NCBI RefSeq assembly: GCF_000374185.1
Contig: NZ_KB910518.1
Location: 674,196 to 738,195 of the forward strand
DNA length: 64,000 nucleotides
Source of the DNA: Paenibacillus sp. HW567
Lineage (GTDB): Bacteria; Bacillota; Bacilli; Paenibacillales; Paenibacillaceae
Direction of reading: 5' to 3'
Below the pieces are notes generated by a model that was not told where the DNA came from, did no database searches, and worked only from the letters and a program-made list of their open reading frames with translations. The translations under genes and the position numbers were made by a program. Of the stretch, positions 9,049 through 17,870 are shown one piece after another (position 1 is the stretch's first letter; every line of letters starts with the position of its first letter).

Positions 9049-10168
9049 AAAAGTTCATAATTTCAGAGGCGACCGTTTCCACGTCTTGTTGGGTCATTTC
9101 CAAATGCAGCGGCAAAGAGATAATGGAATGGCTGAGTCTTCCTGAATTTGGGCAGGTGTTAGCCGAAGCGGCAAAGATATCATATTCCGTATTGTCACGG
9201 TAATGGACTCCCGGATAGATTCCCACACGATTCAAGTGCTCCAGCATTTCCTCTCTGTGCTCCACTTCAATAACGTACAAATGCCTTGAGGACAGACAGC
9301 CGTCTGCCACCGGAACGGGCTTCACCTTATCCCCGGCTTGCGCAAAGCAGGCATCGTACCAGCCGGCAATTTTTCTTCTGTAAGCATTGTCTTCATCCAG
9401 ATATTTGAGCTGAACCAATCCGATTGCAGCCATAATCGAGTTCCCGTGATACTTGTACCCGACATCTTTGATTTCGTACATCCATTTATAGTTCCCTTGA
9501 GATCTGCTGTAAGTATCCTTATCTATTCCCAGCCATGAGAGCTTTCTGCATAAGAAATCAAGTTCAGGGTCACGCAGGCAAATCATGCCGGAATCTGCGG
9601 TTGGCAGGTTCTTGACTGCTTGAAAGGAGTAGACTACGGCATCCGCTTCATGTCCGGGGATGGCTCCGTCAAGCCGGGTGCCGGCCATATGGGCCGCGTC
9701 CAGAATTAGGCTGAGCCCGTATTTGGAGCACAGCTCTACAATTCTTTTATACTGGCCGGTGTTCCCGCCAAGCCCTACGAATACAACTGCCCGGGTCCGG
9801 TCTGTGATCTTCTTTTCCACATCGCCCGGGTCCAGGCATAAATATTGATCCACATCTGCGAAAACGACATTCAGGTGTTCATACAATATGCTATGGTTAG
9901 TCGAAATAAAGGTAAGCGGTGTTGAAATGACTTCATCTCCGTCGTTCCAGCCGTTCTTCTCCTTTAATATCTTGATGGCCAGGTGAAGTCCGGAGGTCGC
10001 CGAGTTTACATAGTGAGCATGCGGCAATCCCGTATACTGTTTCCACTGCTCCTCGAACTCGATGGTTTTGTAGCCTAGTCCCGTCCAACCTTTTTGGAGA
10101 CACTCCCGTATCCCGTCCAGACACTCCTCCACTCGGTATACCGGCTTAAATAGTTGAATTCTGTTCAT
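9044..10168 (-). CDS. DegT/DnrJ/EryC1-family sugar aminotransferase
   Basis: A 374-residue PLP enzyme of the family that transaminates nucleotide-linked keto-sugars. D157 in LILDAAHMAG holds the pyridine nitrogen. K186 in SFQAVKNLPTADSG should form the aldimine; the common motif there is SFHxxKxxxxGEGG, so this is a divergent branch. The start is ATG 10168, with GGAAAGGAG upstream on the reverse strand. It is the only reverse gene in the glycan region and diverges from the glycosyltransferase operon. A likely substrate is the dTDP-4-keto-6-deoxy sugar made by RmlB, giving a 4-amino-4,6-dideoxy sugar; UDP-linked keto-sugars are also possible. Confidence 0.88.
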   Translation of the reverse strand: MNRIQLFKPVYRVEECLDGIRECLQKGWTGLGYKTIEFEEQWKQYTGLPHAHYVNSATSGLHLAIKILKEKNGWNDGDEVISTPLTFISTNHSILYEHLNVVFADVDQYLCLDPGDVEKKITDRTRAVVFVGLGGNTGQYKRIVELCSKYGLSLILDAAHMAGTRLDGAIPGHEADAVVYSFQAVKNLPTADSGMICLRDPELDFLCRKLSWLGIDKDTYSRSQGNYKWMYEIKDVGYKYHGNSIMAAIGLVQLKYLDEDNAYRRKIAGWYDACFAQAGDKVKPVPVADGCLSSRHLYVIEVEHREEMLEHLNRVGIYPGVHYRDNTEYDIFAASANTCPNSGRLSHSIISLPLHLEMTQQDVETVASEIMNFS

Positions 10169-10390
10169 TAAGGAAGTGCTCCTTTCCTAACCCAATAAAT
10201 TAATAGCTGTTATATGTGTCTATTTATATGTTTTTGCTCAAATGCATGGCACGGCGGTTGTCCTTGCTTGGATAGCATTACTATTTTCTCCTGTATGAGG
10301 AAAGTGCCCTTACTCTTTCATGGCCAAATGCATAATTTGGTGTGGAGAGGTTTTGAGGAAAAGGCCACAGATATGGAGGATGAAAAAATC

Positions 10391-10615
10391 ATGGCTCGAA
10401 GACAAATGCGAAAAATTAGCGCCGGAGCAGCAACGAAAAGAAAAAAATCTCCTTCATCCAAGGCTTCGGCGTATCTGCTTAAACGGACGAACAAACGCAT
10501 CAAATCCATTTATCTGCAAAACTTCAATAAAGGGTTTAATGAATCATACAATCAGGGCTTTGATATGTACTTTACAGAAGGCTTGAAGCTGGGTAAGGAG
10601 ACATGCCATGAGTAG
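10391..10615 (+). CDS. Small basic protein with glycine-periodic tail, unrecognised
   Basis: 74 residues from ATG 10391, preceded by GGAGG (10376-10380). An Arg/Lys/Ser-rich first half is followed by a segment with glycine-aromatic pairs every few residues (NKGFNESYNQGFDMYFTEG). The same kind of G-(F/Y/L)-x-x-G periodicity opens the next protein, whose ATG overlaps this gene by eight bases, so the two are probably translationally coupled and may interact. Upstream in-frame ATG 10373 is an alternative start; the frame further upstream does not look coding. No family recognised. Confidence 0.6.
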   Translation: MARRQMRKISAGAATKRKKSPSSKASAYLLKRTNKRIKSIYLQNFNKGFNESYNQGFDMYFTEGLKLGKETCHE

Positions 10616-12794
10616 GTTTGTGAGGGATATTCAGAAGAAAAGACAAATTTACTACAAAAGAGGTCTGCAAAGAGGTTCTGCTGCCGGTTTTGCCCAGGGG
10701 AAAAACGACGGTTACATTAAAGGCATTCAGACGGCGCTTGGGAGGCATGCCCTTCTCCTCAATCCGGGACCTATTCCGTCATTTGAGATTGGAATTCTCC
10801 AGCCCTTTCGCGAGCTGCGAAAACGGGGGACCATCAACTATCACTCGAAGATGCTGCATGAATTAAACCGGGGTATGGTGGAGGCGGCGGATACTATAAT
10901 TTTTGTGCGTAACGTCGAGCCTGAAGCCTACGAGTATCTGGAATGGGCTAATGCAAAGGGCAAACAGACGATCTACGTTATAGATGATAACTTTATTGCG
11001 CTCCATGCCAATTCCGAACATGGCAAGTATTATGGGGATCACCGCGAAACATATCTTAAATTTTTAAAGAGTGCCGGATTGCTGGTGGTAAATTCTCCTT
11101 TCTTTCAGGAATTTCTTCAGACTCAATACAATCCAAACGTCCTCAGTATTCCTGCGAGTGTCGATTTCGATCTGATTGATGAAATAGAAGCAGAGACGAT
11201 TGAACGCCATGACAATCAAATTGTGATCGGCTATGAAGGTACAGCCAAACCGGCGGATTTCGCCCTTGTCGTCCCGGCCTTGCAGCAGATTCTAAATGAA
11301 TATGGAAATTCGGTCCGGCTGGAATTTTTCGGCTACGTGCCGCGGGAGCTCTGGAATCATCCGCAAGTCAGTTTTCAGGAGGAGTGGATGGAATACAGAC
11401 CCTTCATTCAGAAGCTCAAGCGTAGCGGCTGGGATATTGGGCTGGCTCCCTTGAAAGACAGCTTATTCAATTTCAGCAAAACCAATAATAAGTTCCGGGA
11501 ATATTCAGCTTGCGGAATTGCCGGTATCTATTCTGCCTCCCCCGCCTATAAGGAAAATGTCGTCCATGAGAAATCCGGATTGTTGGTTCAGCATACTACC
11601 CGGGACTGGTATAAAGGCATCAAAGAAATGATTGAGAACCGGGGGCTGCGGCAGCGGATTAGAGAAACGGCAGAGCTGTATTCCCGAATCCATTTTTCTG
11701 TAGCGCACAGTGCGAATACATGGACGCGTCATATTTTTCAAAAGCAGATGTTTCAGAAAGGGAGAGAACTTATGTTTGGCGCGGCGAGACAGCCGATCAA
11801 AATTTTAGTGATTTCACCCCTGCACATATCCAGTTATTGGGTCGGTGTATATCAGCCGTTATCGGTTCTTTGCCAAGAAGGGGTATGCGAATTAACTGCA
11901 TTGGAATTAGAGAATGTGACGGATGAAGCGCTCCAGGCCGCCGATCTCATCATCTTCAACCGCCAGTTTGATCCGCTTGCGTATATGTATCTGGAACGGG
12001 CGAAAGAACTGGGCAAACGAACGGTTTACCTTATTGACGATCATTTTTTGGCTTACCCTGAAAATACAGAGTATGGAAGATGGTTCTCCGCCTATAAAGG
12101 AACCTACGCCCTGTTTTTGCAGTATGCAAATACTGTGCTGGTAGGCGCACCTTATTTCGCAGATATTCTGCGCAATACCTATAATCCCAATGTTGTATGC
12201 ATACCGGCCAGCGTTGACTTTGATTGGATCAATAGGCTAGAGAAGCCGGTTAGAGCGGATAGCAGGGTTGTAATCGGTTATGAAGGCTCGCAAAAGGAAT
12301 CTGACTTTGAAGTGGTTGTGCCGGCGCTGCTGCAAATCATGAGTGAGTATGGAGATCGCGTGCAGGTTGAATTCTTCGGGGGAGTCCCCTCAACATTGCT
12401 CGGTCACCCGCAGGTTTCCCATATTCAACATGAGGCGGACTATAAGACGTTCCTTCAGCGTTTCTATCAATGCACCTGGGACATAGGCTTGGCACCGCTT
12501 GAGGATTCAGAGTGGAACCGGTGCAAAACCAGCAATAAGTTCCGTGAATATTCTGCATGCTGGATTCCCGGCATTTATTCCGCCTTGCCGCCCTACTCGG
12601 ATATCGTTGTTCACGGTGAAACGGGGTACATCACCCCCCATACTACAGCAGGCTGGTATATAGCGATGAAGCAAATGATTGACAACCCCTCCATGCGGAC
12701 CAGAATGAAAAATAAAGCAGGGGTATTTGCACGGGGGTACTTCTCAATGGAGCAGTGTGTGGAAAGCTGGCGGAACCACATACTGAATCTTTAA
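10608..12794 (+). CDS. Double-domain glycosyltransferase, CgeB-like
   Basis: 728 residues. An N-terminal basic, glycine-periodic segment (KRGLQRGSAAGFAQGKNDGY, about 17-36) is followed by two homologous GT-B-like halves, about 46-390 and 396-728. Each half carries TIYVIDDNF/TVYLIDDHF, YNPNVxxIPASVDFD, VIGYEGxxK, EFFGxVP, WDIGLAPLxDS and K(T)xNKFREYSAC. These resemble the C-terminal regions of CgeB-type spore-surface glycosyltransferases and related GT1/GT4 proteins. The halves are clearly an internal duplication, but diverged. Gene order suggests transfer of the modified deoxysugar made nearby. Donor and acceptor are unknown. Confidence 0.78.
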   Translation: MSRFVRDIQKKRQIYYKRGLQRGSAAGFAQGKNDGYIKGIQTALGRHALLLNPGPIPSFEIGILQPFRELRKRGTINYHSKMLHELNRGMVEAADTIIFVRNVEPEAYEYLEWANAKGKQTIYVIDDNFIALHANSEHGKYYGDHRETYLKFLKSAGLLVVNSPFFQEFLQTQYNPNVLSIPASVDFDLIDEIEAETIERHDNQIVIGYEGTAKPADFALVVPALQQILNEYGNSVRLEFFGYVPRELWNHPQVSFQEEWMEYRPFIQKLKRSGWDIGLAPLKDSLFNFSKTNNKFREYSACGIAGIYSASPAYKENVVHEKSGLLVQHTTRDWYKGIKEMIENRGLRQRIRETAELYSRIHFSVAHSANTWTRHIFQKQMFQKGRELMFGAARQPIKILVISPLHISSYWVGVYQPLSVLCQEGVCELTALELENVTDEALQAADLIIFNRQFDPLAYMYLERAKELGKRTVYLIDDHFLAYPENTEYGRWFSAYKGTYALFLQYANTVLVGAPYFADILRNTYNPNVVCIPASVDFDWINRLEKPVRADSRVVIGYEGSQKESDFEVVVPALLQIMSEYGDRVQVEFFGGVPSTLLGHPQVSHIQHEADYKTFLQRFYQCTWDIGLAPLEDSEWNRCKTSNKFREYSACWIPGIYSALPPYSDIVVHGETGYITPHTTAGWYIAMKQMIDNPSMRTRMKNKAGVFARGYFSMEQCVESWRNHILNL

Positions 12795-12824
12795 TACTAC
12801 TCTTAAGAAGATGAGGATGGGTGT

Positions 12825-13538
12825 ATGAATAAAATTGTATTATCTCAGCCTAATTTCTTTCCGTGGGTAGGGATATTTGAAGAAATCAAGCTTGCAGATA
12901 TTTATGTGCACTATGATGATGTGAACTTTTCCAAAGGCAGCTTTGTTAACCGTACCCGGATCAAAACGGCAAATGGATTAAAGTGGATTACCGTCCCGTT
13001 AAAAAAATTCGCACTGGGCGTCAACATTAACAAGGTTCAGATAAGCTATGATACGGATTGGCGCCGTCAGCATATGGAGCTGCTTCATCAAGCCTACGCC
13101 GGCGCCCCTTATAGGAAAGAGATGCTGGATCTGGTTAAAAGCGTGTATGAGAGAAACTATTCAAAGCTTAGCGAGCTCTCCGTAGCAAGCATTGAAGAAG
13201 TGTCCCGCTACTTTGGAATTGCCGACCCTGCTAATTTCCTCTATTCCTCTGAGTTGAATGTAGGGGGCCGGAATACACAACGGGTATTGGATATTGTGCA
13301 AAAGCTGGGCGGGAAAGTGTACATTACCGGACACGGTGCCAGAAATTATCTGGATCATGAGAGCTTTGAGCAGAATGAGGTAACCGTCCAATATATGAAC
13401 TATAGCCAAACCCCTTATCCGCAGCAGCATGGACCTTTTAATCCGTACGTATCCATCCTGGATTTAATTGCAAATGTAGGGAAGGACGGAGTGCACTGGA
13501 TCAACTCATCTCCGGTCTATTGGAGGGATTTCTTATGA
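12825..13538 (+). CDS. WbqC-family protein
   Basis: 237 residues with the family hallmarks: QPNFFPWVG near the N-terminus, ADIYVHYDDVNFSKGSFVNR and a C-terminal LDLIANVG. WbqC-like proteins recur in O-antigen and amino-deoxysugar clusters and are usually listed as putative acyl- or glycyl-transfer accessory enzymes; the reaction is not firmly known. The stop overlaps the start of the next gene (ATGA), so expression is coupled. Its place beside a sugar aminotransferase fits modification of an amino sugar. Confidence 0.85.
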   Translation: MNKIVLSQPNFFPWVGIFEEIKLADIYVHYDDVNFSKGSFVNRTRIKTANGLKWITVPLKKFALGVNINKVQISYDTDWRRQHMELLHQAYAGAPYRKEMLDLVKSVYERNYSKLSELSVASIEEVSRYFGIADPANFLYSSELNVGGRNTQRVLDIVQKLGGKVYITGHGARNYLDHESFEQNEVTVQYMNYSQTPYPQQHGPFNPYVSILDLIANVGKDGVHWINSSPVYWRDFL

Positions 13539-14158
13539 CAAATATTCTGGTCTATGGTTCGGGAGTATTGGGACAAATTGTGAAACAGATGGTTGCTCAA
13601 TCCGGAAATACCTTTGCAGGTTTTATTGACGATCATAATGCGTGTGCAGAGCGTGCCGGTGCCTTTCAGGATGTATTAGCAGGTTATCCCTCTGACCTCT
13701 ACGAAATCGTAATCGCGATTGGCTATACCAAGCTTCAGGCACGCTGGGAGGTTTACCAGAAAGTGCTGCGGCACGGTTACCGGGTTCCCAAACTTATTCA
13801 TCCGCAAGCAATGATCACAGATGAAGCCCTGATTGGAGACGGCGCCATTCTCATGATGGGCTCCATTGTGGATGTTCAGTCACGTATTGGTGAACTGGCT
13901 GTTCTCTGGCCGGGTGCGGTCGTCAATCACGATAGTGAGGTAGGAGGCAATACGTTTGTGGGGCCCAACTCTACAATATGCGGATTGGTTCGTATTGGAA
14001 GCCACTCTTTTATTGGAGCGGGATCGGTGATTGTCAATAATAATGCTGTTCCTGAACGAAGTTTTGTGAAAGCCGGAACGGTGTTCTATACACAGGAGTC
14101 CTTGAATGATCTTCATGAAGAGGCGATATCCATAAGAGCAGGAATGAAGCCATCATGA
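13535..14158 (+). CDS. NeuD/PglD-family sugar O/N-acyltransferase
   Basis: 207 residues from ATG 13535, with GGAGG at 13525-13529; it overlaps the WbqC stop as ATGA. The N-terminal Rossmann-like segment NILVYGSGVLG is followed by a left-handed beta-helix of hexapeptide repeats (LIGDGAILMMGS, VGGNTFVGPNS, IGSHSFIGAGS). VVNHDSEVGG holds the catalytic histidine. Members acetylate sialic/legionaminic acids or 4-amino-4,6-dideoxy sugar nucleotides. With the nearby aminotransferase, acylation of an amino-deoxysugar is the likeliest job. Confidence 0.85.
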   Translation: MTNILVYGSGVLGQIVKQMVAQSGNTFAGFIDDHNACAERAGAFQDVLAGYPSDLYEIVIAIGYTKLQARWEVYQKVLRHGYRVPKLIHPQAMITDEALIGDGAILMMGSIVDVQSRIGELAVLWPGAVVNHDSEVGGNTFVGPNSTICGLVRIGSHSFIGAGSVIVNNNAVPERSFVKAGTVFYTQESLNDLHEEAISIRAGMKPS

Positions 14159-14460
14159 ACAGAGAATGACATAGTAGTGAATCACATACGGATTCGGCAA
14201 AAGCTTCAGAAAACCGTTTGGAGGCTGCCCCCTTCATCCCGGAAATATACTGCACTTACTCGGAAGCCCAATAGGATTCGGCGCTTATGGAGTATGTGCA
14301 GCAGCCTGATCAATAGTTGGAAGTCCACCCTTGTTCCAGGGCTTAGCTTTGTTAAGCTTCTCTTTGTGTTAGCGTTCAATACAATTGTCACTTTTTTGTC
14401 TTATCCACAGGCGTGCCGGCTCAATTATACTAATGAAAGGAACGGGAGGATGGAGAGAAG
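14159..14460. other. Intergenic region upstream of the CueP-like gene
   Basis: About 300 bases. Open frames exist in both directions but none resembles a protein. TATACT at about 14425-14430 with TTATCC 19 bases upstream is a weak promoter candidate for the next gene. Confidence 0.35.
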
Positions 14461-15000
14461 ATGCAGAAAAAACTATGGGCGATTGCCGGAGTGGCGGTCA
14501 TCGTTATTGCAGGTACATATTGGTATTCGGAAAGCACCGGGAAGAAAGAGACTGCTGCGTTAGACACACAGAGCATCAAACAATTGGTGCATGAATTCAG
14601 CAGCCGCAGCGCCAAAGCGGAGTCCGCTTCCATCTCATCAACACAGCTTATTGTGGAGAATGCGGGGAGTTCATTGACCTACAGACTGCCCAAAGATGAA
14701 TTTTTTGTTTCAATCGCGCCATACCTGGAGAAAAGCCATCCTTGTGCGACCCATAATCTGGTTGGCTGTCAAGGAGAACTGGCGGAGCAAGAATTCAGTG
14801 TAACGGTCCAAGACTCAGAAGGTAATGCAGTCATGGACAAAAAGATTATGAAATCGCAGCCCAACGGATTCATTGATCTATGGCTCCCGCGTGACCAAAC
14901 ATACCGCGTGACCATTGAACAGAACGGGAAAATAGCGAAGTCTGAGGTGTCTACGTATCAGGAAAATGATACTTGTGTGACTACGATGCAGTTGGGTTGA
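14461..15000 (+). CDS. CueP-like metal-binding lipoprotein-type protein
   Basis: 179 residues: an N-terminal membrane/signal segment (WAIAGVAVIVIAGTYW) and an extracellular domain. That domain has the CueP pattern: FFVSIAPY, then C-x4-NLVGCQGEL, then NGFIDLWLPRDQTYRVTIE and a final CVTTMQL. CueP proteins bind copper outside the cytoplasm and contribute to copper handling. The three conserved cysteines (one near 97, one in VGCQGEL and one near the C-terminus) are present. There is no neighbouring copper gene. A GGAGG-rich leader precedes ATG 14461. The family is well supported; the bound metal is inferred. Confidence 0.75.
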   Translation: MQKKLWAIAGVAVIVIAGTYWYSESTGKKETAALDTQSIKQLVHEFSSRSAKAESASISSTQLIVENAGSSLTYRLPKDEFFVSIAPYLEKSHPCATHNLVGCQGELAEQEFSVTVQDSEGNAVMDKKIMKSQPNGFIDLWLPRDQTYRVTIEQNGKIAKSEVSTYQENDTCVTTMQLG

Positions 15001-15020
15001 TGGATTTCACGAGAAATAAC

Positions 15021-15055
15021 AAAAACCGGGCCGATAGGATGGCCCGGCTTTGTTG
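15021..15055. terminator. Bidirectional terminator between CueP-like gene and hpt
   Basis: CCGGGCC and GGCCCGG arms surround GATAGGAT, with AAAAA before and TTTGTT after. It can end the rightward CueP-like transcript and the leftward purine-salvage operon. Confidence 0.8.
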
Positions 15056-15063
15056 CGTTTCCC

Positions 15064-15597
15064 TCATTGTTCCCCTGTCTCAACAATCCACACCTCCGGC
15101 AGGTTGCGGAACTGCTCGGCATAGTCCAGACCGTAGCCGACGACGAACTCGTCGGGGATTTCGATGCCGCAGTAGTCGATGGGGACATCGACTAGGCGGC
15201 GGGAGGGCTTGTTGAGGATGGTGCAGATGCGGACGCTGGCGGCCTCGCGCATGAGGAACAGCTCGCGGAGATGCTGCAGGGTCAGGCCGGTGTCGATCAG
15301 ATCCTCAACGAGCAGCACATGCTTGCCGCGGATGTCGGTGCTGATATCTTTTTTGATCGTGATGACGCCTGAAGAGGTAGCGCTGGCCCCGTAGCTGGAC
15401 ACCGCCATATAATCTATCCCGATGGGAAGGGTAATTTCGCGCATCAGGTCGGCCATGAACACGGCTCCGCCTTTGAGGATGCCGATCAGCACCAATTCCT
15501 GCCCTTCATAGTCCTGCGATATAGTTGCGCCAAGCGCCTTGACTTTATCCTGCAGCTCGGCTCTGCTTACCAGAATTTCCTTGATTCCTTTCATCAT
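15064..15597 (-). CDS. hpt: Hypoxanthine(-guanine) phosphoribosyltransferase
   Basis: A 177-residue type I phosphoribosyltransferase. The PRPP loop is LLVEDLIDTGLTL, an early LIGILKGGAVFMADL motif binds pyrophosphate, and FVVGYGLDYAEQFRNLP closes the purine pocket, as in Hpt enzymes. It salvages hypoxanthine and guanine to IMP and GMP. Start: two adjacent ATGs (15597, 15594) follow AAGGAG; the second has the better spacing. It is last in a reverse operon of salvage genes under a purine riboswitch. The usual hpt near tilS-ftsH may exist elsewhere, making this a second copy; that cannot be seen here. Confidence 0.85.
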   Translation of the reverse strand: MMKGIKEILVSRAELQDKVKALGATISQDYEGQELVLIGILKGGAVFMADLMREITLPIGIDYMAVSSYGASATSSGVITIKKDISTDIRGKHVLLVEDLIDTGLTLQHLRELFLMREAASVRICTILNKPSRRLVDVPIDYCGIEIPDEFVVGYGLDYAEQFRNLPEVWIVETGEQ

Positions 15598-15613
15598 GTC
15601 GACTCCTTATGGA

Positions 15614-17125
15614 TTAGGATGATCTATCCTTCTCCTTCAGCATAACATCATGAGCGCCGCCTTCAAAGATCGTCGTGGAGGAGACCACGGTGAGCCTGGC
15701 CTGCTGCTGCAGTTGCGGGATCGTAAGCGCGCCGCAGTTGCACATGGTTGACTTGATTTTGTTGATGCTGAGGTCCAGATTGTCCTTAAGCCGCCCGGCG
15801 TAAGGGATAAAGGAATCGACGCCTTCCTCGAATTCCAGCTTGCTCTCCTTGTCGGCATTGCCGAAGTCATACCGCTGCCAGTTGCGGGCCCGGCTGGAGC
15901 CTTCGCCCCAATATTCTTTGACGAAATTCCCGCCGACCAGCAGCTTGCGGCCCGGACTCTCGTCGAATCTGGCAAAATAGCGGCCCAGCATCACGAAGTC
16001 GGCTCCCATCGCCAGAGCAAGAACGATATGGTAGTCGTGGACAATACCGCCGTCAGAGCAGATGGGGACGTAAATGCCGGTCTGCTCGTAATATTCCTGC
16101 CGCGCCGCAGCGACTTCGATAACGGAGGAGGCCTGGCCGCGTCCGATGCCCTTTTGCTCACGGGTGATGCAGATGGAGCCGCCTCCAATGCCGACCTTGA
16201 TGAAATCCGCCCCTGCATTGGCCAGGTAGAGGAAGCCTTCCTTGTCTACGACATTGCCCGCGCCAACCTTCACGCTCTCGCCAAAAGTATCCTTAATATA
16301 GTGGATGGTCTCCGCCTGCCATTCGGAATAGCCGTCCGAGGAGTCGATGCAGAGCACGTCTGCGCCAGCCTCAACAAGTGCCGGAACACGCTCCTTATAA
16401 TCTCTGGAATTGATGCCTGCGCCGACGATGAGCTGCTTGTTGCCGTCATGCAGCTCCAGCGGGTATTCCTGATGGCTGTCATAATCCTTGCGGAAGACAA
16501 GATGCACCAGATGGCCGCTGCTGCTGACGATTGGCAGACAGTTGAGCTTGTGATCCCAGATCATATCATTGGCTTCAGTTAAGGTAATGCCTTCCTGGGC
16601 GTAGATCAGTGAGGAGAGAGGGGTCATGAACTCGGTAATGGCGCAATCGGGGGAGAGGCGGTTTTCACGGTAATCGCGGCTCGTGACGATGCCCATCAGC
16701 TTGCCGGTAGGTCCGCCGTTGTCTGTGATTGCGATGGTGGAGTGACCGCTGCGTTCTTTCAGGGCGAGCACATCTTTCAGCGTATCCTCCGGGCGCAGAT
16801 TGGAGTCGCTGAGCACGAAGCCCGCTTTGAATTTCTTGACTCTGCGGACCATCTCGACCTGCTGACTGACGGACTGTGAGCCATAGATGAAGGAGATCCC
16901 GCCGCTTTTGGTTAGGGCAATGGCCATGTTGTGGTCGGATACGGCCTGCATCACGGCAGAAGTGACTGGAAGATTCATGGTTAGTGCAGGCGTCTCACCC
17001 TTGCGGAATTTGGTGACGGGAGTTCTGAGATCTACATTCCCCGGAATGCATTCTTTGGTCGTCAGATTTGGAACCAGCAGGTATTCGCTGAACGTTCTGG
17101 ACGGCTGATCATAATAGTATGCCAT
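15614..17125 (-). CDS. IMP dehydrogenase-like protein with CBS domains
   Basis: 503 residues from ATG 17125 (start [12 protein letters not shown]), a long IMPDH-type family distinct from the usual 485-residue GuaB. The TIM barrel is interrupted by a CBS pair at about 95-205. [13 protein letters not shown] holds the active-site cysteine (C319). The mobile flap has EYWGEGSS and an Arg-Tyr pair (418-419, in NWQRYDFG), the dyad that distinguishes IMPDH from GMP reductase. Expected reaction: IMP + NAD to XMP. The ATG has GGGAGTG upstream; longer in-frame starts lack a site. It lies between two phosphoribosyltransferases in one operon. Confidence 0.85.
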   Translation of the reverse strand: MAYYYDQPSRTFSEYLLVPNLTTKECIPGNVDLRTPVTKFRKGETPALTMNLPVTSAVMQAVSDHNMAIALTKSGGISFIYGSQSVSQQVEMVRRVKKFKAGFVLSDSNLRPEDTLKDVLALKERSGHSTIAITDNGGPTGKLMGIVTSRDYRENRLSPDCAITEFMTPLSSLIYAQEGITLTEANDMIWDHKLNCLPIVSSSGHLVHLVFRKDYDSHQEYPLELHDGNKQLIVGAGINSRDYKERVPALVEAGADVLCIDSSDGYSEWQAETIHYIKDTFGESVKVGAGNVVDKEGFLYLANAGADFIKVGIGGGSICITREQKGIGRGQASSVIEVAAARQEYYEQTGIYVPICSDGGIVHDYHIVLALAMGADFVMLGRYFARFDESPGRKLLVGGNFVKEYWGEGSSRARNWQRYDFGNADKESKLEFEEGVDSFIPYAGRLKDNLDLSINKIKSTMCNCGALTIPQLQQQARLTVVSSTTIFEGGAHDVMLKEKDRSS

Positions 17126-17157
17126 TTGGTTGTCACTCCCCTGTTCGTTTGGTATTT

Positions 17158-17718
17158 CTACACTTTCGATAAGCATCGTACCGGCACGCCAATGTCTGTC
17201 TCCAGCTTCTTGTAATGCTCGCCTTTGGCCAGAATGGCCTGCACGCCAACCAGTTCAATACCCATGTCAGCCATTTGCTGCACGATGCAGCGGATGGTGG
17301 CGCCGGAGCTGATCACATCATCCAGAAGGAGCACCCGGTCTCCGGCAGTAAATCCGTCAAAATAAATATAGTTCTCATTATACGCCGTTTCGCGCTTGAT
17401 GCTGATCTCGTAGTTATCATATAATTCGGTGCTGAGACGGAGAATGTTCATCGGCTTCATCAGCTTGTAGGCGGCCAGCATGCCCCATGTATGCCCGCCC
17501 GGCTCGGGCGAGACGATATAATCGAAGGCAGGGAACTGCTCGGTGATACTCTCCGCAAGGCTGTCAGTAATTTCGCTGATCAGCTCGGGGCCGATATACG
17601 TGCCGCGTTCGCCGAAGGGATATAGCTTGAAATCATAGGCGGTATCCTTATTTTTATAAATTCTCACATTCTTGGCCTTACTGATGGATTCGCTTAACCG
17701 GGCATAGGATGCGCTCAT
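17158..17718 (-). CDS. Purine (adenine/xanthine-type) phosphoribosyltransferase
   Basis: 186 residues from ATG 17718, eight bases after AAGGAG; an in-frame GTG at 17727 overlaps that site and is unlikely. [16 protein letters not shown] is the PRPP-binding motif of Apt/PyrE-type enzymes, and [13 protein letters not shown] is the upstream loop. It is first in the reverse salvage operon, directly behind the purine riboswitch. That suggests a purine-base substrate; adenine versus xanthine/guanine cannot be decided from the sequence. Confidence 0.8.
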   Translation of the reverse strand: MSASYARLSESISKAKNVRIYKNKDTAYDFKLYPFGERGTYIGPELISEITDSLAESITEQFPAFDYIVSPEPGGHTWGMLAAYKLMKPMNILRLSTELYDNYEISIKRETAYNENYIYFDGFTAGDRVLLLDDVISSGATIRCIVQQMADMGIELVGVQAILAKGEHYKKLETDIGVPVRCLSKV

Positions 17719-17746
17719 GGTCTTCACTCCTTAAAGTTTTGATATA

Positions 17747-17870
17747 TAAAAAAACCCAGGCACAAGAGGCACGATGAAGACAAAAGGACATCACGCGGGA
17801 GCGCATAAAAAGCTATGCGGGTTCGCGGTATCAATATCCTTACGCCTTGCGGTGCCTCTTGTAGCCTGGG
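17747..17870 (-). terminator. Riboswitch-controlled terminator with long loop
   Basis: On the reverse strand, CCCAGGCTACAAGAGGCAC (17870-17852) pairs with GTGCCTCTTGTGCCTGGG (17772-17755): 18 base pairs with one bulged U, followed by seven Us. The intervening ~80 bases also fold inward (AGGATAT with ATGTCCT, CGCATA with TATGCG). The 5' arm contains the whole P1 3' strand of the aptamer, so the aptamer and the terminator cannot form together. Confidence 0.85.

Noticed and set aside
10214..10390. N-terminal extension of the small basic protein
   Set aside because: The frame is open, but the peptide (Cys/His/Phe-rich) does not look coding and the good ribosome binding site lies at 10376-10380 before ATG 10391.
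14177..14563. 128-residue frame between the NeuD-like and CueP-like genes
   Set aside because: Low-complexity Arg-rich product with no RBS, overlapping the better supported CueP-like start.
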